Assembly (NCBI GenBank): GCA_004555155.1
Contig: SFJH01000038.1
Location: forward strand, 1 to 17,796
Direction: 5' to 3'
Length of the DNA stretch: 17,796 nt
Origin: Clostridiales bacterium
GTDB taxonomy: Bacteria; Bacillota; Clostridia; Christensenellales; Aristaeellaceae
Part shown: piece by piece, positions 1-9,070 of the stretch
Layout: the number at the start of each line of letters is the position of its first letter
Numbering within the stretch: position 1 is the stretch's first letter
Program-made: the position numbers and the translations under genes
The notes under the pieces: generated by a model
The model's input: only the letters and a program-made list of their open reading frames with translations
Database searches by the model: none
Told to the model about the DNA's origin: nothing

Positions 1-168
1 CCCCCTCAGGTTGTGGATTGTCGCATTTTCATTTTACCTGTTCGGACTTACTTTGTCTCCTCTTTTTTGGTTCTCACCCCTACTTTTATTATAGAACCCT
101 TTTTTATCCGGTTTGCGCCGTCCACCGCCGACAGAATCTCCCCTTTCGGGATTACGGAGGATGAGACC

Positions 169-2187
169 ATGAAGAGAATTCTCGCCATCTGCCTGGCGGC
201 GCTGATCGCGTCGCTGTGCGCCGCCGCCCTCGCGGAGAGCTCCGCGACCCTCGCTCCGGACGTGGCCTTCGCCAGAGAAGTCACCCGGACCATCGCCAGC
301 CTCGGCGACAACCCCGACGTGGGCAACCGCTCGTCCGGCTCCGCCGCCGAGCGCCAGGCCGCCGAATTCATCCGGCAGACCATGGAGGAGATCGGCCTGA
401 GCAATGTCACCGTGGACGAATTCACCTCGGACAACTGGTCGTTCAACCGCGGCCGCGTGTACTATACGGACGCGTCCGGCGCACAGCAGTACCTGCCCCT
501 GGGCGGCTTCGCCACGAATCTCACCGCCGACATGCAGCCGGTTCGCGTGGTGTACGCCGGACGCGGCACCGCCGCCGACTACGAGGGGCTCAACGTGCAG
601 GGCAAGGCCGTGCTGATCGACATCAACCAGGCCGACGACTGGTGGATCGAGATCCCCACCTACGAGGCCCATCTCCGCGGCGCGCTGTGCGTGCTGGCCT
701 GCAACACCGAGGGCTACGCCACCTACGACGCGGATACCATCGGCTCCCAGGACATCTGCGGCCCCGCCGACGCGCCCGCCTTCTCCCTGAGCCAGAACAG
801 CGCCGACACCCTGAAGGCCCTGATCGAGCAGGGCGGCGGCGAAGCGGAAATCCTGCTGGACGTCGACAGCGTCGTGACCTTCGACGGAACCAGCCGGAAC
901 GTCTGGGGCGAGATCCCCGGCCGCACCGGCGAGGTGATCTACTTCTTCGCCCACTACGACGGATACTATCACTCCTTCTTTGACGACGCCTGCGGCGTCG
1001 GCTCCATGCTGGCCATCGCCAGATCCATGACCGAAAGCGGCCTGCAGCCGGACAAGACCATCCGCTTCGTCGCCCACGGCTCCGAGGAGTGGGGCAAGTC
1101 CGACACCGAGTACGACTGGGCCATCGGCGCGTTCAAGCAGATCACCGAGGTGCGCCCCGAGTGGGCCGAAACCGCCTTCGCCATCCTGAACCTCGACGGC
1201 ATGTATCCCGTGCAGGGGCACACCGACTTCTCCGTGGCCGCGAGCTGGGAGCTGGCGGACTTCGCCGAATCCGTGGCCGCGCCGATGTACGAAAACAGCG
1301 GCTACGGCATGACCGTCACCGCTCCCGCCACCTGCTGGACCGAGGACTTCAGCTACGGCATGGCCGGCGTGCCCGCCATCGTGGCCTCCCACGCCGAGCC
1401 GGAGGAGATCTACCACGGTCCCGCCTACCATTCCACCATGGACAACGAAATTCTGGGCGTGGACGAGGCTGCCTGGCAGCTGACGCTCGACCTGTTCGCC
1501 CGCTATGCGCTGGAGCTGGATGCGCTGGCCTGCCGCCCGATGAACTTCGCCGCCCGCTTTGAGGCGCTGGACGAGTTCGGTCAGGTCGACGTGTCCGCCG
1601 TGACCGAGGCCGCGCGGGCCGTGGACGCGCGCATCGCCGCGCTGAACGCCGACTACGCCGCCTCCGACGACGCCGCGCTGCGCGAGGAGGGCGTGGCGCT
1701 GGACGCCGCGCTGTTCCCCATCTATCGCGAGATCATGGCCGCCACCACCGCCTTCGACTGGGAGGACAACGTGGTGTTCCCCTTCGAAGTGGCCACGAAC
1801 AACATCGACGCGCTGGAGAGCGCCATCGCCTGCCTGAACGACGGCGACGCCGCCACGGCGCTGGACGAGTACCTCTGGGCCGTGGACTACAACTGGTACG
1901 CCTACGATTTCAGCCAGGAGACCTATGCGTACATGCTGGACAAGATGTACGTCAAGTCCGAGGACACCTGGGGCGAGGGCATGATCCGCTGTCCCGGCGA
2001 GAACCTGTGGGAGGTCGTTCAGAGCCTGTTCGACAAGGCCGGTCAGCCCGACGCGGATCTCTCCGTCGAGCTCGCCGCGCTGGAGGAGAGCCTCGCCCGC
2101 CAGCAGGAGAACCTCGCCGCGCTGAACGCGCAGCTGTCCCAGGATCTGGACAGCATCGCCGCCCAGCTGGCCGCGCTGGCGGCGTGA
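169..2187 (+). CDS. Secreted M28-family zinc metallopeptidase with PA-like insert and coiled-coil tail
   Basis: Predicted 672-aa exported aminopeptidase-like enzyme that would remove residues from peptides outside the cell or at its surface. I place the start at the ATG at 169 because GGAGG lies 8 nt upstream and a typical signal peptide follows (residues 1-22, cleavage after ALA); there is no lipobox cysteine, so release rather than lipid anchoring is expected. Residues ~100-235 resemble the PA-like segment often found in M28 proteins. All M28 zinc-site residues are visible: H262-x-D264, D272/D273, the E306-E307 pair in HGSEEWG, D343 in NLDG and H421 in YHST. Residues ~450-672 are an alpha-helical extension that I do not recognise, ending in an Ala/Leu/Gln-rich coiled coil (~631-672). 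The gene stands alone, with a terminator downstream. The peptide substrate is unknown. Confidence 0.88.
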   Translation: MKRILAICLAALIASLCAAALAESSATLAPDVAFAREVTRTIASLGDNPDVGNRSSGSAAERQAAEFIRQTMEEIGLSNVTVDEFTSDNWSFNRGRVYYTDASGAQQYLPLGGFATNLTADMQPVRVVYAGRGTAADYEGLNVQGKAVLIDINQADDWWIEIPTYEAHLRGALCVLACNTEGYATYDADTIGSQDICGPADAPAFSLSQNSADTLKALIEQGGGEAEILLDVDSVVTFDGTSRNVWGEIPGRTGEVIYFFAHYDGYYHSFFDDACGVGSMLAIARSMTESGLQPDKTIRFVAHGSEEWGKSDTEYDWAIGAFKQITEVRPEWAETAFAILNLDGMYPVQGHTDFSVAASWELADFAESVAAPMYENSGYGMTVTAPATCWTEDFSYGMAGVPAIVASHAEPEEIYHGPAYHSTMDNEILGVDEAAWQLTLDLFARYALELDALACRPMNFAARFEALDEFGQVDVSAVTEAARAVDARIAALNADYAASDDAALREEGVALDAALFPIYREIMAATTAFDWEDNVVFPFEVATNNIDALESAIACLNDGDAATALDEYLWAVDYNWYAYDFSQETYAYMLDKMYVKSEDTWGEGMIRCPGENLWEVVQSLFDKAGQPDADLSVELAALEESLARQQENLAALNAQLSQDLDSIAAQLAALAA

Positions 2188-2224
2188 CGGCCCTTCAGCG
2201 AAGGCCATAGCGCCACGTCCATCT

Positions 2225-2290
2225 GAGAACACCCCGCCGCCGTTCGCGCGGCCCAAGATCGTTCCATAGAGAGAATTCTGGAAAAAGCAG
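2225..2290. repeat. Diverged direct repeat, copy 1
   Basis: This 66-nt stretch matches 2396-2461 without gaps at an offset of exactly 171 nt. The first 22 bases are identical (beginning GAGAACACCCCGCCGCCG) and about 50 of 66 match overall by hand alignment, with the GAGAATTC block conserved near the end. It contains a short GC-rich hairpin (CCGC...GCGG, with a C-C mismatch near the loop). It lies just after the peptidase stop and just before that gene's terminator. Confidence 0.7.
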
Positions 2291-2296
2291 CACGAA

Positions 2297-2340
2297 GCCC
2301 GCAAATCATCGCTTCTTTCGATGTTTTGCGGGCCTTTTTT
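2297..2340 (+). terminator. Rho-independent terminator of the M28 peptidase gene
   Basis: The left arm at 2297-2311 (GCCCGCAAATCATCG) pairs with the right arm at 2319-2333 (CGATGTTTTGCGGGC) with one mismatch, around a 7-nt loop. A run of six T follows at 2335-2340. It lies about 110 nt past the peptidase stop. Confidence 0.85.
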
Positions 2341-2395
2341 CGCCTTTTCGACGGTTCAGCCGACTTTGCCTCTCACGGATATCCGGCCGCGCCGG

Positions 2396-2461
2396 GAGAA
2401 CACCCCGCCGCCGTTCGGGCGGTTCGAGGTCGTCTTCCGGGGAGAATTCCGAAAACAGCCG
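2396..2461. repeat. Diverged direct repeat, copy 2
   Basis: Second copy of the 66-nt element at 2225-2290. Here the GC-rich hairpin is perfect (CCGCC-GTTCG-GGCGG). It sits between the peptidase terminator and the end of the convergent kinase-isomerase gene. With copy 1 and the two terminators it accounts for the roughly 300-nt gap between the convergent genes; I see no coding sequence there. Confidence 0.7.
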
Positions 2462-2479
2462 TCTTCGCTCGGCCGACGG
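2452..2479 (-). terminator. Possible weak terminator of the GH78-GH2-kinase operon
   Basis: Read on the minus strand, CCGTC and GACGG form a 5-bp stem around an 11-nt loop, followed by CTGTTTT. It starts 15 nt past the stop of the kinase-isomerase gene, the right place for the operon end. The stem is short and the T run is only four, so the call is tentative. Confidence 0.35.
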
Positions 2480-2493
2480 ATTTCCTGCCGGGA

Positions 2494-4167
2494 TCAGGCT
2501 TCTTCCCCCTCATCCGCCTCCGCGCCGAAGAATTCTTCCTCGAGCATGGCGCACAGCGCGTGGTAGACCGGCAGATGCAGCTCCTGCACGTCGGCCGTAG
2601 CGGCGGCGGGCACGCAGACGGTGCAGTCGCACAGCGTCCGGAGCCGTCCGCCCTCCTGTCCGGTCAGGCCCAGCGTATGCAGCCCCAGCGCCTTCGCGAC
2701 GGAAACGGCCAATGCCACATTGCGGGCGCTGCCGCTGGTGCTGACGCCGATCAGAACGTCGCCCGGCCGCCCGTAGCCCACCACCTGCTGCGCCGCGGCC
2801 AGCAGGGGATCCAGATCGTTCTGCACCGCCGTGGTCAGCGCGGCGTGTCCGGTCAGCGCGATGGCGGGCAGCGCCTGCTGCAGCCGCTCCGCCGCCTCGG
2901 GCAGCAGATCGCCGGTCAGCGCGCGAATCCGGCGCTGCCGCTCTTCATCCAGCGGGCGCTTCAGGCGAAAGCCCTTCATCAATTCGCCCACGATGTGCTC
3001 ACAGTCCGCGCAGCTGCCGCCGTTGCCCGCCAGCAGCACCTTGCCGCCCCGGCGATAGCAGTCCCGCAGCATTCTGTAGGCTTCCACAATCTGTTCACGG
3101 CAGGATTCCAGCGCCGGACAGCGCTCAAACAGCCGCAGCATGTGGGACAGAACGCGCGGATGGATCTCCGCGCCCGCCTGCATGGGATCCACGCCCAGCG
3201 CGTACAGCGCCACCATGACGCTGGCGTAATCGCCCAGCGATTCGCCGGTGCCCGCCGGCGTCACGCGCAGCCCCTGCAGCGAATAGGGAATCGCCTCGCG
3301 GCGCAGCTCCTCCTCCATGGGCCTGCGCAGCAGATCCTCGCAGCGCCCGAAGATGCTGCCGATGACCACGCATTCCGGATTGAACGCGTCCACCAGCAGC
3401 GCGACTCCACGGCCCAGCATGCGGCCGATGAAATCGTAGAACGCCCGGGCGTCCGGATCGCCCCGGCGGGCGTAGTCCGCCATCAGCTTCGCGTCCGCCT
3501 CCTCCGGGGCGTGGCCGTCCCGGAGCCATGCGGGCGGACGGCCCTGCGCCGCCAGCCGCCGGGTGAGCGCCTCGGCCTGGCGATGGATGCCGCCGCCGCT
3601 GGTATAGCCCTCGAAGGAGCCGGCCTTGCCGAAGCCCACGGGGCCGTCCTCCGTCAGGCGCAGATGGCCCACCTCGCCGCCCATGTCGGTATGGCCGCGC
3701 AGCAGCTGGCCCTCGGCGATCACGCCCGCGCCCATGCCGGTGCCCATGGTCAGGAAGATCATGTCCCGGGTTCCGCGGCCCGCGCCCATCTTCCACTCCA
3801 CCAGCGCGCAGGCGTTGGCGTCGTTCTGGATGAAGGCCGGAACGCCATAGCGTTCGGCGAGCATCTCCGGCAGCGGCACGTTCTCCCAGCCCGGCAGATT
3901 CGGCGGGCAGAGAATCACCCCGCGCCGGGAATCCAGCGGCCCGCCGCAGCTGACGCCGATGGCGCGGACGCGGCTGAAGTCCAGCCCGTTGCGCGCGAGG
4001 ATCGACTCCATCTCCCGGCAGAGCCGGTCGTAGGCCCACTGAAATCCCCGCTCCGTGTGCGTTTCAAAGCGGATCTTGTCCAGAATCCGGATGCCGCGGT
4101 CCACCTCGGCCAGCAGCACGGCGCACTTGGTTCCCCCGATATCCAGTCCAATCCATCGATCCTTCAA
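2494..4167 (-). CDS. Bifunctional ROK-family sugar kinase fused to a GmhA-like SIS phosphosugar isomerase
   Basis: 557-aa fusion protein. Residues 1-~340 are a ROK kinase: ATP-binding DIGGTK at 9-14, catalytic D116 in NDAN, MGTGMGAG at 141-148, and GGEVGH ending at H168. The three cysteines that bind zinc with this His in most ROK proteins are replaced by V177, F179 and S184. Residues ~345-557 are a SIS domain of the GmhA (sedoheptulose-7-phosphate isomerase) type, with GNGGS 381-385, STSGSARNV from 476 and the GmhA metal set H391, E395, Q528, H536 in conserved spacing. It probably phosphorylates a sugar and isomerises the phosphosugar. Given the mannosidase upstream, mannose or a related sugar is a reasonable inference; a heptose is the other option. 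The start is a TTG at 4167, chosen because GGAGG lies 8 nt upstream. It follows the GH2 gene after 38 nt in the same operon. Confidence 0.85.
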   Translation of the reverse strand: MKDRWIGLDIGGTKCAVLLAEVDRGIRILDKIRFETHTERGFQWAYDRLCREMESILARNGLDFSRVRAIGVSCGGPLDSRRGVILCPPNLPGWENVPLPEMLAERYGVPAFIQNDANACALVEWKMGAGRGTRDMIFLTMGTGMGAGVIAEGQLLRGHTDMGGEVGHLRLTEDGPVGFGKAGSFEGYTSGGGIHRQAEALTRRLAAQGRPPAWLRDGHAPEEADAKLMADYARRGDPDARAFYDFIGRMLGRGVALLVDAFNPECVVIGSIFGRCEDLLRRPMEEELRREAIPYSLQGLRVTPAGTGESLGDYASVMVALYALGVDPMQAGAEIHPRVLSHMLRLFERCPALESCREQIVEAYRMLRDCYRRGGKVLLAGNGGSCADCEHIVGELMKGFRLKRPLDEERQRRIRALTGDLLPEAAERLQQALPAIALTGHAALTTAVQNDLDPLLAAAQQVVGYGRPGDVLIGVSTSGSARNVALAVSVAKALGLHTLGLTGQEGGRLRTLCDCTVCVPAAATADVQELHLPVYHALCAMLEEEFFGAEADEGEEA

Positions 4168-4205
4168 ATTGCATTCCTCCGAATTCCGTTTTCTTCATGC
4201 GGCGC

Positions 4206-6506
4206 TCACCGGTCGAAGCCCTCGAACTCGTCATAGCCCATTTTTTCCAGACAGGCCAGATACCAGGGGTAATCGTATGGGGGCCTGCCCTGAAGATAGT
4301 GGTTCGTTCCCCGCACGCCGTCGTCGGTTTCCCATTCGATGGCGTAGAAGTGGACGCCGCCGTCGTCGCGGATCGGGCACAGCGGCGTGGAGGCGTCGGC
4401 GGCCAGCCGGGCTTCGCCGGACGCGACGACGGCGCCGGAATCCAGATCCCGCACGCGGAAGGCCGCGCGCACGTCCCGATCCAGATCGCTGACGGCGTAG
4501 AGCACCAGCCCGCCGGTGTGGTCGTCCATCATCAGGCAGACCGGCTGCTGGCTGCGGCGGATGTAGAAGTAGGCCAGCTTTTTGCAGAAGTAGTAGTCCA
4601 CCACCGCGTCGGAGATCTGCGGCCAGCAGTCCATGATGTTCCACCAGATCAGGCCGGTGCGCTTGCCCTTGCGGCTGCGGAAGCTCTCCACGAAGAACTT
4701 CTTCGCCTCGGCCTGGGAAATCTGGCTCATCCGGGCGTATTCGTCCAGATTCGCGGGCTCCTGTCTGAACAGAAAGCGCAGCTGGCCGGACATCAGCGGG
4801 ATGCGGTAGGTATAGGGCGAGTGCTCCAGCTCCGGCGACGCGGCGTGATAGAGGTACATGGGATTGCCGTCCACCGGCCAGGCCTGATCCCGGCCGATGA
4901 ACCGGTACAGGCTCCGGGGCGAATTGCAGCCGTGATAGCCCATTTCACTGGCGAACACGGCGTTCGCGTCGTGGTAGAAATGCCCCTTGAAGTAGTCGCG
5001 GGGGCCCCAGAGGTGCTGCTCGGGCGTGGATTCCACGCAGCCCTCGGCGTAGGCCCGGGCGGACACGTAGGGCGAGCTGGGCAGATAGGGCCGGGTGAGA
5101 TCCTCGGCGCGCAGCACCCGGGGCAGCACGCCGCGGGTCAGCTCGTTCAGCGTGGGATCCTGCTTCATGTCGAACCAGCAGTAGTTCTGGTCGCACTCGT
5201 TGTCGCCCGCCCACAGGCAGATGCTGGCGTGGCGGCGCAGTCGGCGCACCTGCACGGTCGCCTCCTCCTCCAGCTGGCGCTTCATGCGCCCGGTGAGCGG
5301 ATACACGCCGCAGGCCATCATGAAGTCCTGCCAGACCAGAACGCCGTTTGCATCGCACCAGTCGTAGAAGAAATCGCTCTCGTACACGCCGCCGCCCCAG
5401 ACGCGCAGGGCGTTGCAGCCCACGTCCCTGACCAGCTCGAGAATTTTGGGAATGCGCCGGGCGTCGTTGGAGTGGAACGCGTCGGCGGGCACCCAGTTGG
5501 TGCCCTTCACATAGATGCGGCGGCGGTTGATCACGAAGCAGAATTCGCCCTCGTCGCGCTCGTTCAGCACGTCGTCGCGCGCCAGCTCCGCCGTGCGCAG
5601 GCCCTGGCGGAAGGTGATTTCATCCACCGGCGCGCCGTCCCTGAGCAGCACGGCGGTGATCTCATACTGATTCGGATCGCCGTAGCCCCTCGGCCACCAC
5701 AGCTTCGGATGCTCCAGCGTGAACTGCATCCGCCCGTGGACGTACCACAGCGGTTCGCAGACCTCGAACCGGCTGTCGCCGCAGACGCCGGTCAGGCGCA
5801 GCGCATAGCGGGAGATGGGTTCGCGGCCAATGTCGATATCGAACATGGCGGTGCACCTGGCGCGGTTCTCCTCCAGCCGGTCGATCCACACGAACACGTC
5901 CTCGATCCGCAGGGGCTTTTTCTGAATGACCCGCACGGGCCGCCACAGCCCCGCCGACACGATGCGCGGACAGATGTCCCAGCCGAACATGTGGGTGGCC
6001 TTGCGGATCACCAGCGCCTCGTAGTTGTACTTGCAGGTGCTGGCGAAGGCGGCCTCGCGATACTGCCTCGCCTCCAGCGCCACGGGCAGGATGTGCACCA
6101 GCAGCTCGTTTTCGCCCTGCATCAGGCCGTCGGCGGGAAACTCGTGGGGGATGTACATGTTCTCCGCGTGGCCGATTTTCCGGCCGTTCAGATACACGTC
6201 CGCCACGGTGTCGATGCCCTCGAAGCGCAGGAATACCCGGTCCGGGCCGCCCTCCCAGCGGAAGGCCGCCGCATAGAACACGTGGCTGTTTTCGTAATCG
6301 CGGAGCTTCAGATAGTTGTCCTGATCATAGGGCTCCTCCAGCTTTCCGGCGCGCACGTAGTCCAGCGGCCAGTCGCCGGGCACCTGCGCGGGCAGGGACT
6401 CGGCCTGCAGCTGGGCAAAGCGGGTGATCTCCCCGCGCAGCTCCGCATCGTCCACCACACACAGCCGCCAGCCGTCCTTCAGCTCCATCTCTCTTTGCAG
6501 GCTCAT
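4206..6506 (-). CDS. GH2-family beta-mannosidase, cytoplasmic
   Basis: 766-aa glycoside hydrolase expected to release mannose from the non-reducing end of beta-mannosides with retention of configuration. The N-terminal sugar-binding jelly roll contains GIDTVADVYLNG (~97-108), followed by an Ig-like sandwich and a TIM barrel. The acid/base is E437 in WAGDNE; the nucleophile is E521 in FASEMGY, a beta-mannosidase-like context. GLIWWNIMDCWPQISD at ~608-623 also matches that subfamily. It is somewhat shorter than many family members, with a short C-terminal part. No signal peptide is present. The start at 6506 overlaps the upstream GH78 stop by 4 nt (ATGA) and is preceded by GGAGAGG, so the two are translationally coupled. 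An in-frame open stretch upstream is GH78 coding sequence in another frame. The exact linkage and substrate are inferred. Confidence 0.9.
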   Translation of the reverse strand: MSLQREMELKDGWRLCVVDDAELRGEITRFAQLQAESLPAQVPGDWPLDYVRAGKLEEPYDQDNYLKLRDYENSHVFYAAAFRWEGGPDRVFLRFEGIDTVADVYLNGRKIGHAENMYIPHEFPADGLMQGENELLVHILPVALEARQYREAAFASTCKYNYEALVIRKATHMFGWDICPRIVSAGLWRPVRVIQKKPLRIEDVFVWIDRLEENRARCTAMFDIDIGREPISRYALRLTGVCGDSRFEVCEPLWYVHGRMQFTLEHPKLWWPRGYGDPNQYEITAVLLRDGAPVDEITFRQGLRTAELARDDVLNERDEGEFCFVINRRRIYVKGTNWVPADAFHSNDARRIPKILELVRDVGCNALRVWGGGVYESDFFYDWCDANGVLVWQDFMMACGVYPLTGRMKRQLEEEATVQVRRLRRHASICLWAGDNECDQNYCWFDMKQDPTLNELTRGVLPRVLRAEDLTRPYLPSSPYVSARAYAEGCVESTPEQHLWGPRDYFKGHFYHDANAVFASEMGYHGCNSPRSLYRFIGRDQAWPVDGNPMYLYHAASPELEHSPYTYRIPLMSGQLRFLFRQEPANLDEYARMSQISQAEAKKFFVESFRSRKGKRTGLIWWNIMDCWPQISDAVVDYYFCKKLAYFYIRRSQQPVCLMMDDHTGGLVLYAVSDLDRDVRAAFRVRDLDSGAVVASGEARLAADASTPLCPIRDDGGVHFYAIEWETDDGVRGTNHYLQGRPPYDYPWYLACLEKMGYDEFEGFDR

Positions 6507-9070
6507 CGTACCTCTCCTTTTCCGTCCGTCGGCAGGCGCACCTCCACGTTCATCAGCGCGGGCTTGCGGAAGCTCCAGCGCAGGCCGTCCGGCGTGCGGC
6601 TCCACGCAATCGAGACGCGGCCAAAGGGCGTTTCCACCGCCGCCCGCGCCCGCTGGATCCCGGATACCGCGCCGGGGCGCAGCACCGCCCTCCGCCAGCC
6701 CGCGGAATCCGGCGACTGCGCCAGCCCCGCGACCCACGCGTACAGCCATTCGTCCGCCGCGCCGAACATCTGGTGATTGTGGGAGCCGTTTTCGTACTCC
6801 CAGTATTCATACAGCGTCGTCGCGCCGCAATCGCGCATGTGGGCGAAGGAGGGATAGCCCTCGGCGGTCATCAGCTTCAGCGCCAGATCCGCGCGCCCGT
6901 TTTCGCTGAGCACCTCCAGCAGCACCGGCGTGCCGAAGATGCCCGTGTCGAAATGATCCCCGGCCGCGGCCAGCTCGTCCACGACGCGCTGCAGCGCGCG
7001 GGCCCGATCCTGCTCCGGCACGGCCCCGACCCACAGCCCCATGGCGGTGCTGCCCTGACAGCCCGCGCCGAAGGAGGCGGTCTCCGGGCGCCAGAAGGCG
7101 CGCCTCAGCGCCTCGCGCCGGTCGTCGGCGGCGCGCAGGAGCCGCGCCCGCTCGCCGGGCAGGCCGAGCGCCTCCGCCATCTGCGCCAGCTCATCCAGCA
7201 TCCGGACGGCGAACGCCGTGTTCACCAGCTCGGGCTCGATCCGGAGGTTCGACGCATTGCCGCCCGGCGGACACCAGTCGCCCAGGCACCATCCGCCCTC
7301 CTCCTCGCGCACCACAATGCCGTCCTCGCTGTGGGCGTCCAGATAGTCGATCCACTTCAGCATCTGCGGCCAGGCGCGGCGCAGAATCTGCAGATCGCCG
7401 GTGTGGCGATAGAGCGTCCAGGGCAGGAACACGATCGCGCCGCCCCAGCCGCCGGGGCCGCCGCCGCCGTTGTAGAACGGCGCGGTGTGGGGCACGTGGC
7501 CGTTTTCGCGGTGCTGCGCGTCCAGCACGTCCTGAAACCATTTGCCCACCAGCGCGGCGGCGTCCAGATTCAGAAGCGTCGCGGGCGCGATCAGCTGGCC
7601 GTCGCCGGTATAGCCCAGCCGCTCCCGGTGGGGGCAGTCCGAAAGCACGCCGGTGTGCTCGTTGCAGCGCATGCTGGTCACCGCCGCGCGATGATACCAG
7701 TTGAGCACCTCCCGATCGCACTCGAATTCGCCCGTGACGGTTTGGCTTCCGGAGAGAAACACCGCCTTCGCCTCCGCGGAGAAGTCCTCCGCCGTCAGCC
7801 GGCCTCCGGAGAACGCCAGCGGCAGCTCCCCGCCGTTCCGGAACAGCCGGATCTCCGCATATCGGAAGCCGTGCCAGCAGAACCGGGGATGAACGCGCTC
7901 CGCGCCGGTTCCGGCCAGGGTGAACGCGTCCGCCTGGATCTGACGTTCGCCGCCGGCGCTGGCGAAATCCAGCCGCCATGCGCCGCCGTCGGGCAGAATC
8001 TCCTCGGCAAAGCGCAGCTCCACCCGGTCGCCCCGGCGGGCGCGGGCCTCGAGCACCTCCCAGCCGGAGAGATTCTGGGCGAAATCCAGAATCAGCCCGC
8101 CGCCGGAGCTCTCCAGCGCGCGCCGGACGGGATACTCCCCCACCGCCGCGTCCGACGGACAGGCCTGGGCGCAGAGGGGGCCGTCCGGGGCCTTGGCGCG
8201 GATCACGGGCCGCAGCGCGCCGGCCGGGCGGGTGAAATCGGCCTCCTCGCCATAGAACAGGTTGTTGCGCACCACCGCACCCTCGCGCCACTGCCAGCTC
8301 AGGTCGGTTGCGATCGCGCGGCCGTCCAGGCGCAGCTCCATGCGCAGCGCGGGCGCGTCGCCATACCAGAGGTCGCCCTCCGCCAGACGGCCCCGCTGGC
8401 AGTACCAGCCGTTGCCCAGATGCACCTCGATCCGGTTTTCGCCCGCCTTCAGAGTTCCCGCAAGGTCGAAGGTGCGGTAGGGCGTGCGGAACGCGCCGCC
8501 ATAGACATAGGGATAGTTCATATGGGTCTGGGGCTGGCGGCTGTAGGCGGTCATCACCGGCTGCAGCACCTCGTCGCCCACGATCGTCCCGTTGACGACC
8601 AGCTCGAACAGGCCCAGTCCGCACACATAGGCGCGGGCGCGCTGCGGCAGGCGCTCCAGGCGAAAGCTCCGGCAGAGAACGGGCGCGTCGAAGTCCGTGT
8701 CGGCGCGGATCCAGTCGCCGTGCCAGTCGCCGGGCTCCAGCAGGCCCGTCTCAAACCAGCATTTCTCCGAGACGGCCTCGGTCTCCGGGCGGCCCTCCAG
8801 CCGGGTGCGGGCCGTCCACCAGACCCGCTGTCCGGAGACGCGTTCGGGCAGCGCGCAGTCCATGGCGGTCAGATCGCTCCTCTCCCAGCCGGAATCCCAC
8901 AGGATGCTCCGGAATTCGGGATCGGCGGCGGCGGTCACCCGGATCTCCGCGCCGAGGCAGTCGGGATTGTCGCCGTAATAGGCCCACGTCAGCCGCGGGC
9001 ACGCCGCGTCGACGCCCAGCGGGTTCACCTGATATTCGCATCGCGCATTTTCAATGGTATAGGCGTTCAT
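6503..9070 (-). CDS. GH78-family alpha-L-rhamnosidase
   Basis: 855-aa enzyme expected to cleave terminal alpha-L-rhamnose with inversion. In order: N-terminal beta domains (~1-110), the rhamnosidase N domain (~112-300, including AYVCGLGLFELVVNG), a concanavalin-like domain (~300-440), the (alpha/alpha)6 barrel (~445-775) and a C-terminal beta domain. The signature SDCPHRERLGYTGD is at 477-490 with likely general acid E483; GATTLYEYWE at 749-758 supplies the likely base E755, and SHNHQMFG follows. There is no signal peptide, so it acts on imported oligosaccharides or glycosides. The start at 9070 is chosen for GGAGG about 5 nt upstream; a longer in-frame extension to 9181 is low-complexity and lacks a ribosome site. 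First gene of the operon, behind the promoter at 9199-9227. Confidence 0.9.
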   Translation of the reverse strand: MNAYTIENARCEYQVNPLGVDAACPRLTWAYYGDNPDCLGAEIRVTAAADPEFRSILWDSGWERSDLTAMDCALPERVSGQRVWWTARTRLEGRPETEAVSEKCWFETGLLEPGDWHGDWIRADTDFDAPVLCRSFRLERLPQRARAYVCGLGLFELVVNGTIVGDEVLQPVMTAYSRQPQTHMNYPYVYGGAFRTPYRTFDLAGTLKAGENRIEVHLGNGWYCQRGRLAEGDLWYGDAPALRMELRLDGRAIATDLSWQWREGAVVRNNLFYGEEADFTRPAGALRPVIRAKAPDGPLCAQACPSDAAVGEYPVRRALESSGGGLILDFAQNLSGWEVLEARARRGDRVELRFAEEILPDGGAWRLDFASAGGERQIQADAFTLAGTGAERVHPRFCWHGFRYAEIRLFRNGGELPLAFSGGRLTAEDFSAEAKAVFLSGSQTVTGEFECDREVLNWYHRAAVTSMRCNEHTGVLSDCPHRERLGYTGDGQLIAPATLLNLDAAALVGKWFQDVLDAQHRENGHVPHTAPFYNGGGGPGGWGGAIVFLPWTLYRHTGDLQILRRAWPQMLKWIDYLDAHSEDGIVVREEEGGWCLGDWCPPGGNASNLRIEPELVNTAFAVRMLDELAQMAEALGLPGERARLLRAADDRREALRRAFWRPETASFGAGCQGSTAMGLWVGAVPEQDRARALQRVVDELAAAGDHFDTGIFGTPVLLEVLSENGRADLALKLMTAEGYPSFAHMRDCGATTLYEYWEYENGSHNHQMFGAADEWLYAWVAGLAQSPDSAGWRRAVLRPGAVSGIQRARAAVETPFGRVSIAWSRTPDGLRWSFRKPALMNVEVRLPTDGKGEVR

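Noticed and set aside
88..93. TATAAT on the minus strand (ATTATA on plus) upstream of the peptidase gene
   Set aside because: No -35 box at 16-18 nt on the minus strand and no minus-strand gene to the left in the window; on the plus strand TATTAT at 87-92 also lacks a good -35, so the peptidase promoter stays unassigned.
34..2304. Long minus-strand ORF opposite the M28 peptidase
   Set aside because: Gly/Val/His/Gln-rich translation without any domain; a shadow of GC-rich coding DNA on the other strand, and it runs through the terminator hairpin.
2326..4236. Long plus-strand ORF opposite the kinase-isomerase gene
   Set aside because: Arg/Gln/Ala-rich low-complexity product; the opposite strand has clear ROK and SIS motifs.
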